Shown: in pieces, positions 25,301-40,300 of the stretch
Layout of the letters: each line of letters opens with the position of its first letter
Numbering within the stretch: the stretch's first letter is position 1
Source: Lutraria lutraria
Lineage: Eukaryota; Mollusca; Bivalvia; Venerida; Mactridae
NCBI GenBank assembly: GCA_964023205.1
Contig: OZ026835.1
Location: 21,527,817 to 21,591,816, forward strand
Length of the DNA stretch: 64,000 bases
Reading direction: 5' to 3'
Program-made: the position numbers and the translations under genes
Notes under the pieces: generated by a model
The model's database searches: none
What the model was told of the DNA's origin: nothing
The model's input: the letters and a program-made list of their open reading frames with translations, nothing else

Positions 25301-28300
25301 AGTATTTGATGGAGGTTCGGCTGATTGTATAATATTTTATCCCCTTCAATCTTTAAATAAAATTCTGATGAAAACCCCCAATTATTATCAACAAGTCATT
25401 TAAATGTCTATGTCTGGATTGATGATAAAACTGTTCATGCTTCACTATGCAGTTCATTCAGTTAGTTACTTTGCTATATAGATAAATATGATTTATAGAA
25501 AAAATTGTTAATGTTTACTGTGATACTATAGTTAAAGAAATATCTTGCCAGGAAGATATTGCCACCTTGACACTTGCACTATTTTTGCTCCTGCAATGGT
25601 GTACTTTTTGGCATTCCAGAGATCAATATCTTTGGAACCAAATGTGACAAGTGTGTGAAGGGAGCAGGGATGTGTGCAAATTGTCATAGAGAATTTTAAT
25701 GTGTAAAAAACTTGGCTAACATCAATGTTCATTCCATGTTTACGCTAACTGCGTGAATCGATCATGCCTGAACACTGCCCAACTTGGTCCAGACTAGTCA
25801 ATGCTGAATGTCAATGGGAAAATCCACTACACACACTGACACATGATGCACACATTGGTACACATCATTTTATAAACTGTCCACATAGTGCATACTAGTT
25901 TGCACCATATTGATACATCTCCAGCATCTGCACTTCAACAATGAGTATAATGCTGTGAAAGCATTTGGAACCCCATGCATTTGTGGTATTTTGATATGGA
26001 ACCAATCTTCTCAGCAACTTCCTTGAGCTCCTCTATAGTTTGAAGCAGATGAGCACTTCATCCTTATAGATCATAATGATTGCTTTGCACACCTCTGGTA
26101 AGAACTTGCTGATTTTGCTTGCTTCAATTCTGAAGCTGTACTATAGTTTTTTGGTCAGCTCGAGTCCGCTCTCATGAATGTGGTCTGTTTTTTAAGGCGA
26201 GGGGTAAACTTCTCTCCCCACCATCCCTTGAAATAGGTCCGGTGTAATTCTAAAGTTATTCCTGTAACCTGAGGGATCTTTCTAGACTTCTTTCAATAGC
26301 TGATACAATGTAATGTCCAAATCAATGTCTTCTTACCAATCATACCCTTACACACACAATACTTTCTTTCCTTGTTCTAGTTGGTGCTGTCTTCATCTTT
26401 TATCTCATGCTCTTCCCTTTTTTGCCATTCCAGCTGCTCTTCAAGACGTTATAGTCCTACAGCTGCAATATCAGTGCCCCTATATGCTTTATATAATTAC
26501 ATAGCATGCCATGAAGTGGAACTAAGTGTGACCAAACTTGCCAAGATGATGAGAAAGGTCCTTGGGGCATTGCTTGGTGATATTTGACAACAGAGGGGAC
26601 TACACAGTTCATATGTGACATTGCAGGCCATTGCGGGATAATGTGTCGAAGCATGCCAATGCAGCCTATTTTTGGCTACATATTGGTAGATGGTGTGTAA
26701 CTTATGCATGTACTGTGCCCAATCAGGGCTCAATCACCACTTTACACTAAGCTATGAACCCCAAAAATGGCAAGCTGAGCCACGATGTTTTAGGCAGCAT
26801 TGTATGGACAAAATTTGTGCAAGTGTCAGGGTTAGCATTAGTAATATAAAATGAAATAATGTAGGAGTATATACAAATATTTAGAACATATACAAGAACA
26901 CTAACATACATATGAAAGGTCAGTTATTCAAGTGATATCTTCAAGCCAAAGATCTTGCCAAACAAGTGTTTACTGCTAAATAAGTGAAATTGACAAACAA
27001 GTGAAATCTTCAGACAATAACACAAACACAGCATAATAATAACAGTATTTCTGTCCACACAGGTAAAATTAATAAAGTTGAACAAGGATTAACATTAAAT
27101 CATGTGTCATATTTAAGAAAATCATCTAAATAAACTTAAATATCAAAGAAAACAAAAAGTGAAATAAAATACTTAATTCCAAACACAGAAATTTTTTTTT
27201 TTTCAATTATAGCTAACAGCTTAGATAATTCAATTGAATTCTGAGTTAAAATTGGGGCTTATATATGTTTCAGAATAAAGCCTCACTATGAGATACAGAA
27301 AAATTCTAAACTGAGAAATTAAAACTTGTCACTGGACACAGTAAGTTGTTCTACATTTGTAGTACTCAGTCACAATCCTTCTGAAAGAATTGAATTTTAT
27401 CCAACAGACAAAGAAAATATTCGCAATTTTCACAGTAAAGTGATAACCAAGGAATTGAGTACCGGTAAGTTTGCTATAAAAAATACAAGTTCATTTTAAA
27501 CCAACATCTATTATTACTGTTGCTGTGTCTGTGTACATCTATACAATGCAAAGAAATGTGACTACATTACATTCAATCTGAGAATTGGATATAAATATAT
27601 TATTGACAAAAATGGTCAGAGTTGAAGACATTTAGTTCTCATAACACAGAACGGTTGAATCTACAAAAAAGGGAGTTGTACTACAAGGTCACAAGGTACC
27701 TTCAACAGCTTTATAGCCTTCGCAGCAGTCGGGGTCAATTGGGTGGGGGACCCTTGTGGGGCCAAGAGCTGGTGAAAAGGAAAACAATGATAGTAAATGT
27801 AATGATGTGATAAATGTTTTTTTTATATTTCAAATATGAGTTGTCTCCCTTTAAACTCAATACAGTCTACAAATGTACTCGTTCTTTGGATGTACATGCT
27901 GGTGATCTTTATTGAGTTTAACAAAATACAAGTACATTGCTCAACTTTTATAATCAGTCAACATGGTCTATACTGAATATTTTGAGAGTGGAACTATCAA
28001 CTTTTTTATCACTATTATATCCTAAATTTTAGTTATTCTAAAATATTATGGTAAAGGTCTTTGGTTGCCTTTAATATTTTAATGGTGTCATGTATTTATT
28101 AAATACTAAAAAATCTAGGAGACCGATCATAAAAGTTAAGCAGTGTGAAGTATGTACTTCAGTGAGGTCGGAACTCATTAGACTAAGTTATCAATTAGAT
28201 ACAAATGTACACTGAAACAATGGTCAATATTAACAATCGAAAAATGGTGCTGGTGAAATGGTACCTCTCTCAATATATAATAACAAGAAGTGTTTGTGAA

Positions 28301-31300
28301 ACACAAATGCTTCCTTAAGGCCAACTGGATACGTAAGACCTTGACCTTTGACCTATTAAACTTCAAATCAATACGGGCCATCCTACAACCAAAGTTGAGA
28401 AGCTTAGGCCAAAACGTTCTCTAGTTATTGCCAAGACAAGGTTTGGTTACGGATGGATCAACAGACGGACCAACAGACCGACCGACATGTGCAAAGCAAT
28501 TTACCATAAATATAGCATAAAAAGACTTTATTTATAGAGGCAACCCAGATAGGCATAGCCCTGAATTAAATAAAGATTTTATTCCTTATATTCTTATATA
28601 CAACTGCATCATTGGAAACACTAACTTTCTTCCTCAGTCTGACTGAGCCAAAAAAAATAGGGTTAACATTTTGGAGGGAATATTTTGCAGCAATCAAAGA
28701 TCATCCTTAAGACAACCTGGCACACACTAAACACGTTTAATAATGAATTAAAACTATTTGTATACAATTAATATACCTTTGATGAAAACATATTATTTTG
28801 ACATACAGACGCTGATCTTCGAGACAAAAGTTCCCCACCTGAAAGAAAACAAAATTAAGCAAATAATTCAGAGAACATTTCAAATGCTGACATCTAAAAA
28901 GAAAATATGTTTCTATCCAACAGTTTCACTGTTTGAATTAATACTAAACAAATTTCTCACACCCAAAACAAAAACATATTTTTTGGTAAAATCATTCAAG
29001 CAGTGGAAATAAATATTACAATGAACTGTTTCAACAATAAGTCATTTTTAATTCCAATTTTAACATAAGCAATTCTATTTAAGAGCTGAAAAAAAAACAC
29101 CACCCAAAAATAAAGACCATCGGCTTATCACAAGGTGGCAATCATATGGTATTTTGAATTAATTACAATTTCAAACCAATTTTTTTATCAGATCTATTTT
29201 CTAGCCATATAATGCAAAACATTTTGAGTAAATTAGTTCCATAGTGAACATAAGCATTACTACATTTTGTACATGTATCTGGAGGCAAATCTCAAATTAA
29301 AACACAGCCATAATCAGGACCATCTGATTCTGCCAATTACAGCTGATGATAGAACGATTCAACCTAAGGCAAACATTTGCTTCAACTAGTTAATGAAAAT
29401 TTCTAAGTAAGATACTGTGGGATAAAAATATGAATTGAATGAATCTATGGCCCTTGTGTAGGATACCAATTTGAACTCCACTTATTGGCAGTGATCACAG
29501 AGAAAGTCAAATCAAGGTGTAACAATGATCTGAGTACCACAATATCTCCAAATATGTAGCAAATATAAACAGCATTGCTTGTAATACAGAAAAAATGTAA
29601 TCAAATTTTGCACCTATTGTTCACAAAATATCAACATAGTTTAATTGATCATTTTATGAATACCACATTAAAGTGGCCTAAAGTAAATTTTTCTCAAGTC
29701 AATCTGATGTTGACTCTTGTTTTGTCTAGACATTAATTGTATAAAAAAGTTTGAGGCCTTCAAACAGAAGACTAGTCGACAATCTGAAGTCTGTAATCTA
29801 AACTACAAGGCATAATTACATACCACCAGTTAGATCTATTGAAGATGGTGCCAATGATCTACTGTCCTGTAAAAGTTTCCTGAAAAAAATAAAACAACAT
29901 CGAGGTTAGAAATATATATGCCTCCGACCATTCAATTACATTCTTACATTCCACCAAATAAATAACAGAAATTATTTTACTATAGTAGCTTTTTCATTAA
30001 TTTCACAAAGACCCAATTTACTATGCACCAGGCACATGGCAATACTATTTAGGTTACTTATGTATAAGAACTGAATAATTATTGAACACAGTATGAGACA
30101 GCAGTAATTGCATCACAGATAATTCTTAAAGAATGAAATATGTTTTATTGGACTTATTCACAGAAATCGCAAAACAAATAATGCATTCTTCAGACTTGTT
30201 ATCAATAATCTTTATTACATATATTTAGATTAATTCTGGACCTTTTGTCTGGAGTCCAGTCTTGGACTTCCACTTTAACTTTGGTAAACTTTATGGTCTA
30301 CACTATAACACTATCATTAAATGATTCAATTTATAAACTGGCCACAAAACAAGAAGCAACGAGTGCATTAAAGAACTGCAGATGTCCCCAGTGTCATGCT
30401 TGACAATAGATTTTAAATCTAAAAGAGGTAATTGTGTTACAGTAGATACAAAGTTTCAAATACAGCAGGCATTTATTTTATTTTTTACTATATTTAGTTT
30501 TTATGAGGGATGTTTTGACTTTTTTCTTTTAAGACTTTTAGAGAAGGGTTACCTTGCTTCTTCAAGTTCAGCATGCTCTCTTTCATGAACTCTTCTGATA
30601 TTTTCTACATGATGAACCATTATATCAACAGCTTTACTCATTCTCTTTTCCTGTATGATACACAGATAGGATTCAGTTTTATCATTATCAAACTTTATAA
30701 TCGATGGACAGATATAGAATAACGAATCATGTAACCTGTATGTTTGATTGATTTAGTAAGAATTTAATGTAGCTTTGAACATCTGGATAATATAATATAC
30801 AGTACAACCTCTCCAGAGTGACCCTCTCTTCAGCAACAACCTCCCTTCAACAACAGCATGATTTTTCCCACTGCATGATTTAACTATTAAATAAACCTCT
30901 GTAGAACAACAACCTCTCAACAGCAACATAATTTTGCTACTCCTAAAGAGTGTTGCTTTGGACAGGTTGCACTGTATATGAGTTAACTAGAGTTGACACT
31001 GGTGAAAAAAGTGCTTCCTGAACACATTAATTTTGCTAATAATAACCTTTGACATGAGACTACCTGATCTTAAAATCAGGTAATTTCTTTTTGATTCAGA
31101 AATAAACAATTTGCTCAACCCTCTAAATAAACACTTCTCAGATCTCAGAGTAAAAGACTGCAATATACATTTTTAATGACAGAATGAACTTTTAAGCAGA
31201 TCAAACTATAACCTGTTGGATGGCACCGAACACTTCAGCTCTACTGGAAACTCTTGCTGTAGATTTCTCTAAAATTTCTATATGATTTTGAATTTTAGTA

Positions 31301-34300
31301 AGAATTTCTCGAACTTGTGGGTCTGTACATATCTGGTTAAGAGTCTGAAATAAAAAAGAACATTTTTTTACATGACAGATTCCAGGCATTGATTTTTTTT
31401 ATAGTTCTTTTGTTCAATGCAATCAGGAAAATGGTACACAGCACTTATCCTCAAATAAAATGGGGCATGACCTGTTTTGTCATACGCAGGGCACACCTAT
31501 CTTCAAAACATACAAATTTGAAATTTTATTTCATTAAATTAACTTTTCTCTAAAATGAAGAATCAAATTAACATGAGAACTGTATTGTAAATAGAAGGAA
31601 ATTGCCCTATAATGACGAACAGTTTCCAACTTTGTAGCATTTTGAATTTTTTTATTTGAAAGATGTAGTTTGGATACCTACCTAAAATATTAGCAATGCA
31701 ACTACCGTAGTCCTTTACAGAATTGAAATTGAAATTTAGAAAGCTTTAGATAATACTAGAGACATGAGAGGAATGAACATCAAGTTTGTATTCCTCAGAT
31801 TACCTCAAGCCCAGAACGTAATCCTTGTAATTCTTTGTCCACATTTTGTTCTGCTATGTCTCTAGCTCTCTCTTGAATTTCAAGACGTTTTTCCAAAGTT
31901 TGTGAGTCTGTCTTGAAGGCAAGAGATAGACTTGTAAACTTGCTCTGAAAGTGGAATTAAAAAATATCTTGACAGTGTCCAGCTTTAGTCGAGGTATAAA
32001 CTTACACAGAGGATATTAAATGAGTGTTGATTCCGTATTGGATTTATTTAACGAGTTGAATAAAACAGTATGAAGCGAGCCTTTGGCGAGCTTCATGCTG
32101 TTTTATTCCACGAGCTGAATAAATTCAAGACATAATCTACACAAATTTGATATTCTTTTTATCACATACCCTGAAAATACGGCGAAAACCAACATGCCTG
32201 TTTGACATTGCTACTAATAACATAAGAGTGAGACATGCGTAATAAGGTTTTTTAATCAGAAGCACAAAACTAATTACATTATGAAACATCGTCAATAATA
32301 AATGTGTGAACATATCTAACGATATAAACAGTAAACTCCTGGGAAGTTATAATTTTGAAAAAGAATTATCAATCAATGTCTATGCTTCATCGACTTCATG
32401 ACGTGTACTTCTTGACGTCATTTACATATATTATATGCACGACCATGCAATACCGTTTTTACGGCACGGCCAAAATGGCACGGGTATGTGATAAAGGTAG
32501 TTATTGTTCATTATGTATTTGGGCAGAAAATGATACCAGAATACTTCCATAAGAACTTAACATGTATTAATGTTTTAGCAGTACGATTTCCTTACTAAAC
32601 TAAAGTTTCTTTTCAAGCAAATCAATTAAGAGCAAGAAATGTTTGTTAAACATGGATGCCCCCTGTGACCTAATGACCTTTAACATACTGACCTCGAAAT
32701 CAATAGGGGTAATCTACATGTGATGACCAACCTCCCTACCAAATCTGAAGAGCTTAGGCCAAATTGTTCTATAGTTATTGGTCAGACAAGGTTTGGTTAT
32801 GGATGAACAGATTGCCCCGACATGTGCAAAGCAGTATACACCCTTTTCTTTGAAAAAGAGCATAAAAAAGACTATTTATAGAGGCAACCCAGATAGGTAG
32901 AGGCCCAAGTTAAATATAGATTTTATTCTTTGAAAGGGAGCATAAATATTTTGCTATAAAAAATTCAACTTTACTCTTTGTTGAACTGTTAATTCACAAT
33001 AAAAATGGACAAACAGTCAAAGGCCACTCTATTGACAGGTGATCTTTAATTGAAGGTCATTTTGTTCCAAATATCTATGATGGTTTTTAAAAGAAAGGCC
33101 TTTATTCACAGGATGGCCTATCTTAGGAGGTGGCTGCTAACACAGGTTTGACTGTATGCTAAAATAGCAAAATCTCTTGATCTGAAGCTTATTGCCTTTT
33201 TTTATTTGATATAAGACTACTTTATGACATGAGACATAAACATATCTCAAGTATGACTGGTTTATCTCAATACTAACATATCAAAGGTATTGAGAGTGAG
33301 ATTGATTTTGTCTGGATGAAATATACCACACATACTGTTCTACAAGTAATGGGTACTTGGATGAATCTGACTGTGAATTGGTTGGTAATAAGCACTGAGA
33401 CCAGGAATAAATCATAGGAAAAACTGAATTAGGTGTTATCCCTTAATATGGTTTGATTTATTGATATGGAGGCTTGTTATCAAGTTATATATAACCACGG
33501 TAGAAAAACTAATTAATCTCGTCTGTTATTGCCTGATAAAGATACGTAAATATACAAACTATAATTAAGGGTCAGTAATGAACCCATATATAGAATGTAC
33601 ACAATGTGTGAATTGTGTGGAGAGAAGAGAGGTTTTGCTAACATTATAACTATTTATCTATTAATTGTTACGAAGCAAAACTATCAGTAGCTACAAAAGT
33701 CAGGATTATAGTGTAACTGAATATGTATCAATTTTATCTGTACATCTACCAAGGAAATGCTGATCACTATTTAAAGTCACATTATTCGTTAGTGCTAGCA
33801 TAATGGAATCATAGCGTTAATTAATGGGTTAATAGATCTTATACTACACTGCATTAATAAGTCTACACTTTTACCAAGAGGCCATGATGGCCATATATAA
33901 ACGCTCACCAGAAGCCTGTGACTACTTTCATTTGAAGAACGTAACACTACCAAACCATAGAAATCACCAAATATATAAGCTCTGGTCATTTTAGTTTCTG
34001 ACTTAAGAGAACTTTAACGTTTTTTAATTTGGCCGCCATGACAACCAGAGTTTTAAATGAAATTAAATGTTTGAACAAGTTTGAAAAGAGACCACCCAAG
34101 GATCCAGCAAAGTTTGGTTAAAATTGTAATCGGCATAATGATGTAGGAGGAAATGCTGTTTAAAGAATATACGGACGACACTTCACAACACGCAACGGAG
34201 TCGGACATACAGCAATCACAAAAGCTCACCTTCAGCACGCTGTGCTCAGGTGTGCTAAAATTGAAGACAGAAACAAACCTCAATTTCTTGATCAGACAGC

Positions 34301-37300
34301 TCCTCAGAACTGAAAGTATAAACAAAACATCATTTGTTACAACATTTGGCAACAATGACATAACTTAGCTGAGTACTATAACACAAAATATTGAAATCAA
34401 TAAAACAAATTTTCCTTCAGGAAAGTTTTTTTTTATTTGTTCCTCATAAGGTTTCAGCAAAGACATAATGTAATATAAGAAGCGGTACGAGTCCCTTCAT
34501 TCTAGTAACTGTACACTGCTATTATACCAAATTATAATACAAGAAGCATGTATTCTTTAAAACAAAGTTCGCAATGATTTCAGGAATTTGTTTTTACACA
34601 AAATGATATCAAAATTAGGCTTCTAGCCCAATGCATTCTAGTGAAATTGAAGGAGAACCACCAGAATTTGACCTGATTTCTATTAGTACAGTACAACCTC
34701 TCCAGAGTGGCCCTCTCTTGAGCAACAATCTCCCTTCAACAACAATATCATTTCCCACTGCACGGTTTAACTATTAATTCAACCTCTCTTAAGACCAACA
34801 ACCTCTCAACATTAACATAATTTTGTGTTGCTTTGGAGAGGTTGCACTGTATATATAAATTTCACATACTAATGCAAGATTGTCAGTCTATAATATTGAC
34901 CAAAAAGTAAAACAAGTATCAACAACCTATTTCAGAAGACTCAAATATTCCTGCAATCAGTATCTGTACCTTTGAATTGGAATTTCTTATTTGTAACTGT
35001 ACACCATAATATCACTATAAACAATAATAACAGATCAGAAATCATGTAACTTTTCGTTATAGCAATTGCGGTCATTAAAAACTTTTATATCAACTATTGT
35101 ATCTAATAGAGTCCTATACCCCCTCCTGCATAGAGATAAAACTCCAAATCAATTAACATTGTAACCTTTATGTTAGTTCCAATTGTGTCAGATTCCAATC
35201 TATAGATATAATCAGATAAGAACACTCACTTTTATCAGTCAATTAGATAAAAGGTAATGTATACATACAGAGTTTATCTACAAGTCAAACTTACTCAATA
35301 CTCTTTACTATAAGGTATTTACATTTCTATTTAAACACATGTTGCTTGGTATTGGTGTGGTCCTATTGTACCAGCTAGTACTTTGATATTCCTTGTTTTA
35401 CAACCAAAGGCCTAAAATGCTGGAGGAGATACTGCTGAATTAAACCGTTTGTTGTACAATTGTACTGGTCTTCTGGAGTGTTACTGGTTTATCGTCATAT
35501 ATAATTGTAGAGTGGTACTGCCTTATCATCATAAATAATTGTAGAGTGGTACTGGTTTATCACTACAAACACTACTAGAGGGGTACTGGTTTATCATCAT
35601 ATATAATTGTAGAGTGGTACTGGTTTATCATTACAAACACTACTAGAGGGGTACTGGTTTATCATCATATATAATTGTAGAGTGGTACTGGTTTATCATT
35701 ACAAACACTACTAGAGGGGTACTGGTTTATCATCATATATAATTGTAGAGTGGTACTGGTTTATCACCACAAACACTACTAGAGGGGTACTGGTTTATCA
35801 TCATATATAATTGTAGAGCGGTATATGTACAATTGTGACCGAGTCTGCATTACCAGTCAGGATATAGATCAATCAAATTCCTGAATATCTTAAATAATCT
35901 GCAGGCTTCCACAGTAATCTTAGAAATAGAAGTTTCCTGCTAATAATGACCTTAGTTAATAATATATTGGTTGAATCAACCCCTATAGTATATAATATAA
36001 TATCAGCTGAAATGGTCAAATTCTGTAATATAAATTTATCTGTAGAAATTTGAGGTTGAATGTCACTGTTTTATATTATCGGCAAAATCTGTGTATGCAA
36101 GTAATTTTATTCCTGGAATACTTCTTTAACAGATAAAATTGAAGGGTTAAGTTCTAAAGCTCTAATTGGACAAAGCAGCTTAATTTATTTACAAAAAAAC
36201 ATGTATATTTCCTGTTAATTATAAAGTCTTACCCCTTTTTAGCTCTGACAGCTTGCATAACAACTTTTGCAAAAGTGTTCTTAGTCATTGTTGCTAAGGT
36301 CATGTAGTCAACACGAAAAAACACTGATCTAACTCTGAACAAATTTTAGCACAGATAAATTTTCAACACAAATCAATCCGAACTATGAAGTCAACAAAAA
36401 AGAACACATTTTAGTCCTTCCATACTAAATCATATCAGCATTCACATTCATGTAAATATGAAGTCTTTCTTTATATCCGGTCCACAGAAAAATGTTAAAA
36501 CATCTTGTTATTTCAGCTGATATAATATCCTATAACTGATCCCTGCTATACAGTTCAAACCCTGGAATATCATTTTATATCAATACACTTAGTACTACAT
36601 CTACTAACAAACTATTCTCTCCAATATAACTGCTAATGATCAATTGTCACATTTTTTCACACTGTAACTATCCTCATCCAGGGGTAATTGTCATATAATA
36701 GACATATATATTATGCAGATACAATGAATGAAGCTATGTGAAATCATTAATATTCCAACAAATTTCCACTAATTCTATCTCCCCCATCTTTCTCTTTGCC
36801 TCTCTCTGATAGACACTAATAATGTTGCACAGTAGACAGCAATCCCAATATTTGCTGATCAACAGGGTCTAAATATCACAAATAAGAGATTTAAATGAAC
36901 AGAGAGATGGAAGAATGACCAATACTAGTTTCTAACAGTCATAATTACAGACATTACTGAACAACTTGAAGATATTTTTGATGAACACAAGCCTTGTTTT
37001 CAGCAGTCTGATAGTTCCAAACAGCAGCAACCGTCTAATACTGATAAGACACTAACATACACTTAGAAACATTCTTTCTAGAATAAACATCCACCCAAGA
37101 ACTTTCCTTTTCACAAAATTCCTATCAAATCTAGAATCTAAGCAATGTCCATGTTCCATGCCAGAGTACATGTTCACATAAACTAAGGATTTTTTTGGTA
37201 ACAATTTTGTGCGATAAACATATTTCAGTATCATTTGACACATACATGGCTGAAAAAAGACAGTATTTGAAGACTTTTTCAAAGTTCACCATCTTATCTA

Positions 37301-40300
37301 ATGAACTGTGATTTTAATAAACTTACATTTATAAGAATTTATGGACCATGACTACATGGTTGAACTGAATGAATTATGAGTTAGATTGTAATCAGCTTTA
37401 CTTTTGGAAAGCATTGTTATGTATCTTTCTTTTCATGGTTGATTTATCTTTATTCATTTCACTGATGTAAGATGATGATCATTATGGGTGAACTAATATG
37501 AACCGAAATTACATTATGTAATGTCTAAAATCAGGTGTCAATTATAAAACATTACATTTTCAACAAACCAATTACTCTGCTTGCTTTAAGACATGGAAAT
37601 GTAATTTGTTTTTCTATTGTTTGCTAATTTAATGACAACTTAAGTTTCTGATTATGATACATAAATATAACCAGAAGAAATATAAATATATAAATTTTTT
37701 GGCAAATTTGTACATTTTAAATTCATAAATTGTGTATTTAAAGCTCTTTGATGACACCAATAAAACATCCTTTATACATAAATTGATAGATGAAAAAACA
37801 AGAAGGCATGCAGCCATCCCAAAAAAATGTTTACTTGTGGTAATTTTGGGTAGGTAGGTAGGTAGGAAATATTTTTTTACAATTAAGTTTTTATATTGAA
37901 CCCAAAATACATCAATTTGAACAAACTTGGTTGAGATTCTCTACACAATGCTTCATACCAAATATAAAAGCTCAAGGTCATCATCAGCACCTCTGGAGAA
38001 GATTTTTAGATTTCCTATATGAATTGAGCTTATATTAAATCAAGTTACCCCTGGAGCAGGGTTAATCTTCACCCCATGCCCATAATTTGAACAAACTAGG
38101 TAGAGGTCTACAAGACAATGCTAAATTTACACATCAATTATCTCAGGTTTCTGACAAGAAGATTCTTAAACATTCACTCACAATTACGATAATTTTCATG
38201 ATTCCTTTGAAATATAAATAATAATGTCATATCATATGAATTATAAGTTTCCATAGCAACAAGCACAATTGATAGAATAAACAATGGAAATTAATAGTAG
38301 CATTTTTCAGTTCATATTCAATACATAAAATACATCAAATCTTACATGTTAGCTAAATACTCCATACCCCATTTCTTGAATAACAATATATACGCTGGTA
38401 TAATCTCCTATTCAAACTAAATTAAGAACAAATACATAAATGCTACCCTTCCTTAAATGTAATTCATTTCCTATACTTCTACAATTCATGACAACATTCA
38501 ATATCCTACATAAGATTGCAAACTATTCTAATATTACATTTTATAAGAGGATCAAGAAAATAACTAATCTTCATTTCAACAAAGAAATGGTCCAACCCTT
38601 ACATCTGTAGATATAAACTACATAAAAATAGCAGTAATATCAAGCCTTTCCTAATTAAGGGAAGATGAACGCACATTTAATACAGTCGGATTTTTCCTTC
38701 AATTCAATACTTAATTGAACTGTAAGACTCCTGCTGAAATCATGTCTTTACACACAGATTTTCTAAATTGAAGTGTAAAGAACTTTGAGTAGCTTTTTGA
38801 ATTAACGACAATTATTTATATTTATTTATTTCATAGCATTTAATGCCATTTTCAACATAATTTCTGTTATATCATGACGGGCAGTTATTTTAACCTGCTT
38901 CCCTGGACTTAACCAGTACTAACCACATTCTATCTGCAAGCTACACCACATAATTTAGAGGTGGAGGATAATTAATTTAACATAGGATGTAATATCTGCA
39001 GTCAAATTTGTCACGGACAGTGTTAGCCTCACCAGGGTTCGAACTCGCAACCTCTTGATCAGCAGACCAACACTTTAACCACTGAGCTTAGTAAACCAGG
39101 CAGGCACTTATTGAGTTACAAAATTTAATGTACATGCTTTTATTTTGGTATTCTGTACCAAAGGCCAGAGTTGTTTAACAAACAGGTAAGTGCCATATCA
39201 AAACTTCAAATAAAGTCAAATAAAAGTAAAAGTGAAAAAAGCCCTTATTAAAATACAAATTAGTATAATTATAGTGACTAAATTTTTTTGTCTTACTTGA
39301 TGTATCTGATCTCGCTGATTAGCAAAAATATTTACATGTAGAATTTTTGCAATGTGACATGCTACCTATTTGCAAAAAATATTTAATAGGCATACCTAGA
39401 TTCTGGGTAATATTTTTTTATCCCACTAGCGATATCCTGGCACTGACAGAGTTAAACTCTGCATGTATTTTTGCACAAACTGGTGTGAATAAATAACTTT
39501 CTCCTAATATAAATGAAGGTCTTATAAAAATGATTTGTTAAAATTTAGTTACAATTCTACAGGTTTATCAATAATCATGTGCTTGATTATACAACATTGT
39601 ATCTTACAATATGTACAAGAAAAGTGAACTCTTTTGAGACTGTGTGTTGGTTTAGATTGAAAATTGATCTGTAGAGACTATGTGGTCAATAATGTCTTGA
39701 ATCATTAGACAATATTAAAGATATATGAAACCTCAGACCAACTTTGAGACAAATAAATTGCATCCTATCCAAAATAACATAATGTCACATATCGAGGGTT
39801 CAACGCAACAGTGTCGTAACTCATATTGAAATAAGAACAAGTTACGACAGTGTTGCGCTGAGCCCTCGATATATGTCATTTATTACAAGGAGGCATGGCT
39901 TGTTAATAATAAATTACTTGCAGTGTTGAACAATCCAGATGCTTTCCTTTTAACTGAAAAAGTTCTAAACCATTAACAGATCATTCAACAATCATCTTTT
40001 TTTTGTAACAGAACTACAGTAAAAGCTATATACAATTTTCAGAATGGAAGTATTACACAAATGAAGAATATCAAAGCATCATATTCTTAGAAATTAAAAC
40101 CAGAAATCTAATCAAAAAGATGACAGCTAGCAACAGATCATGTTCTTTTATAGAGTTCATGGAAACTAATCTCCTAAATGTTTTACACAAAATCCAATTC
40201 CATCTAAAAAGCACTCACAAACTCTACAAAGGAAATAAACACCACAAAAAGGAATTTTTCCACCAAAATTAATCCATCAAAAATAGCTAACATCGAGAAA

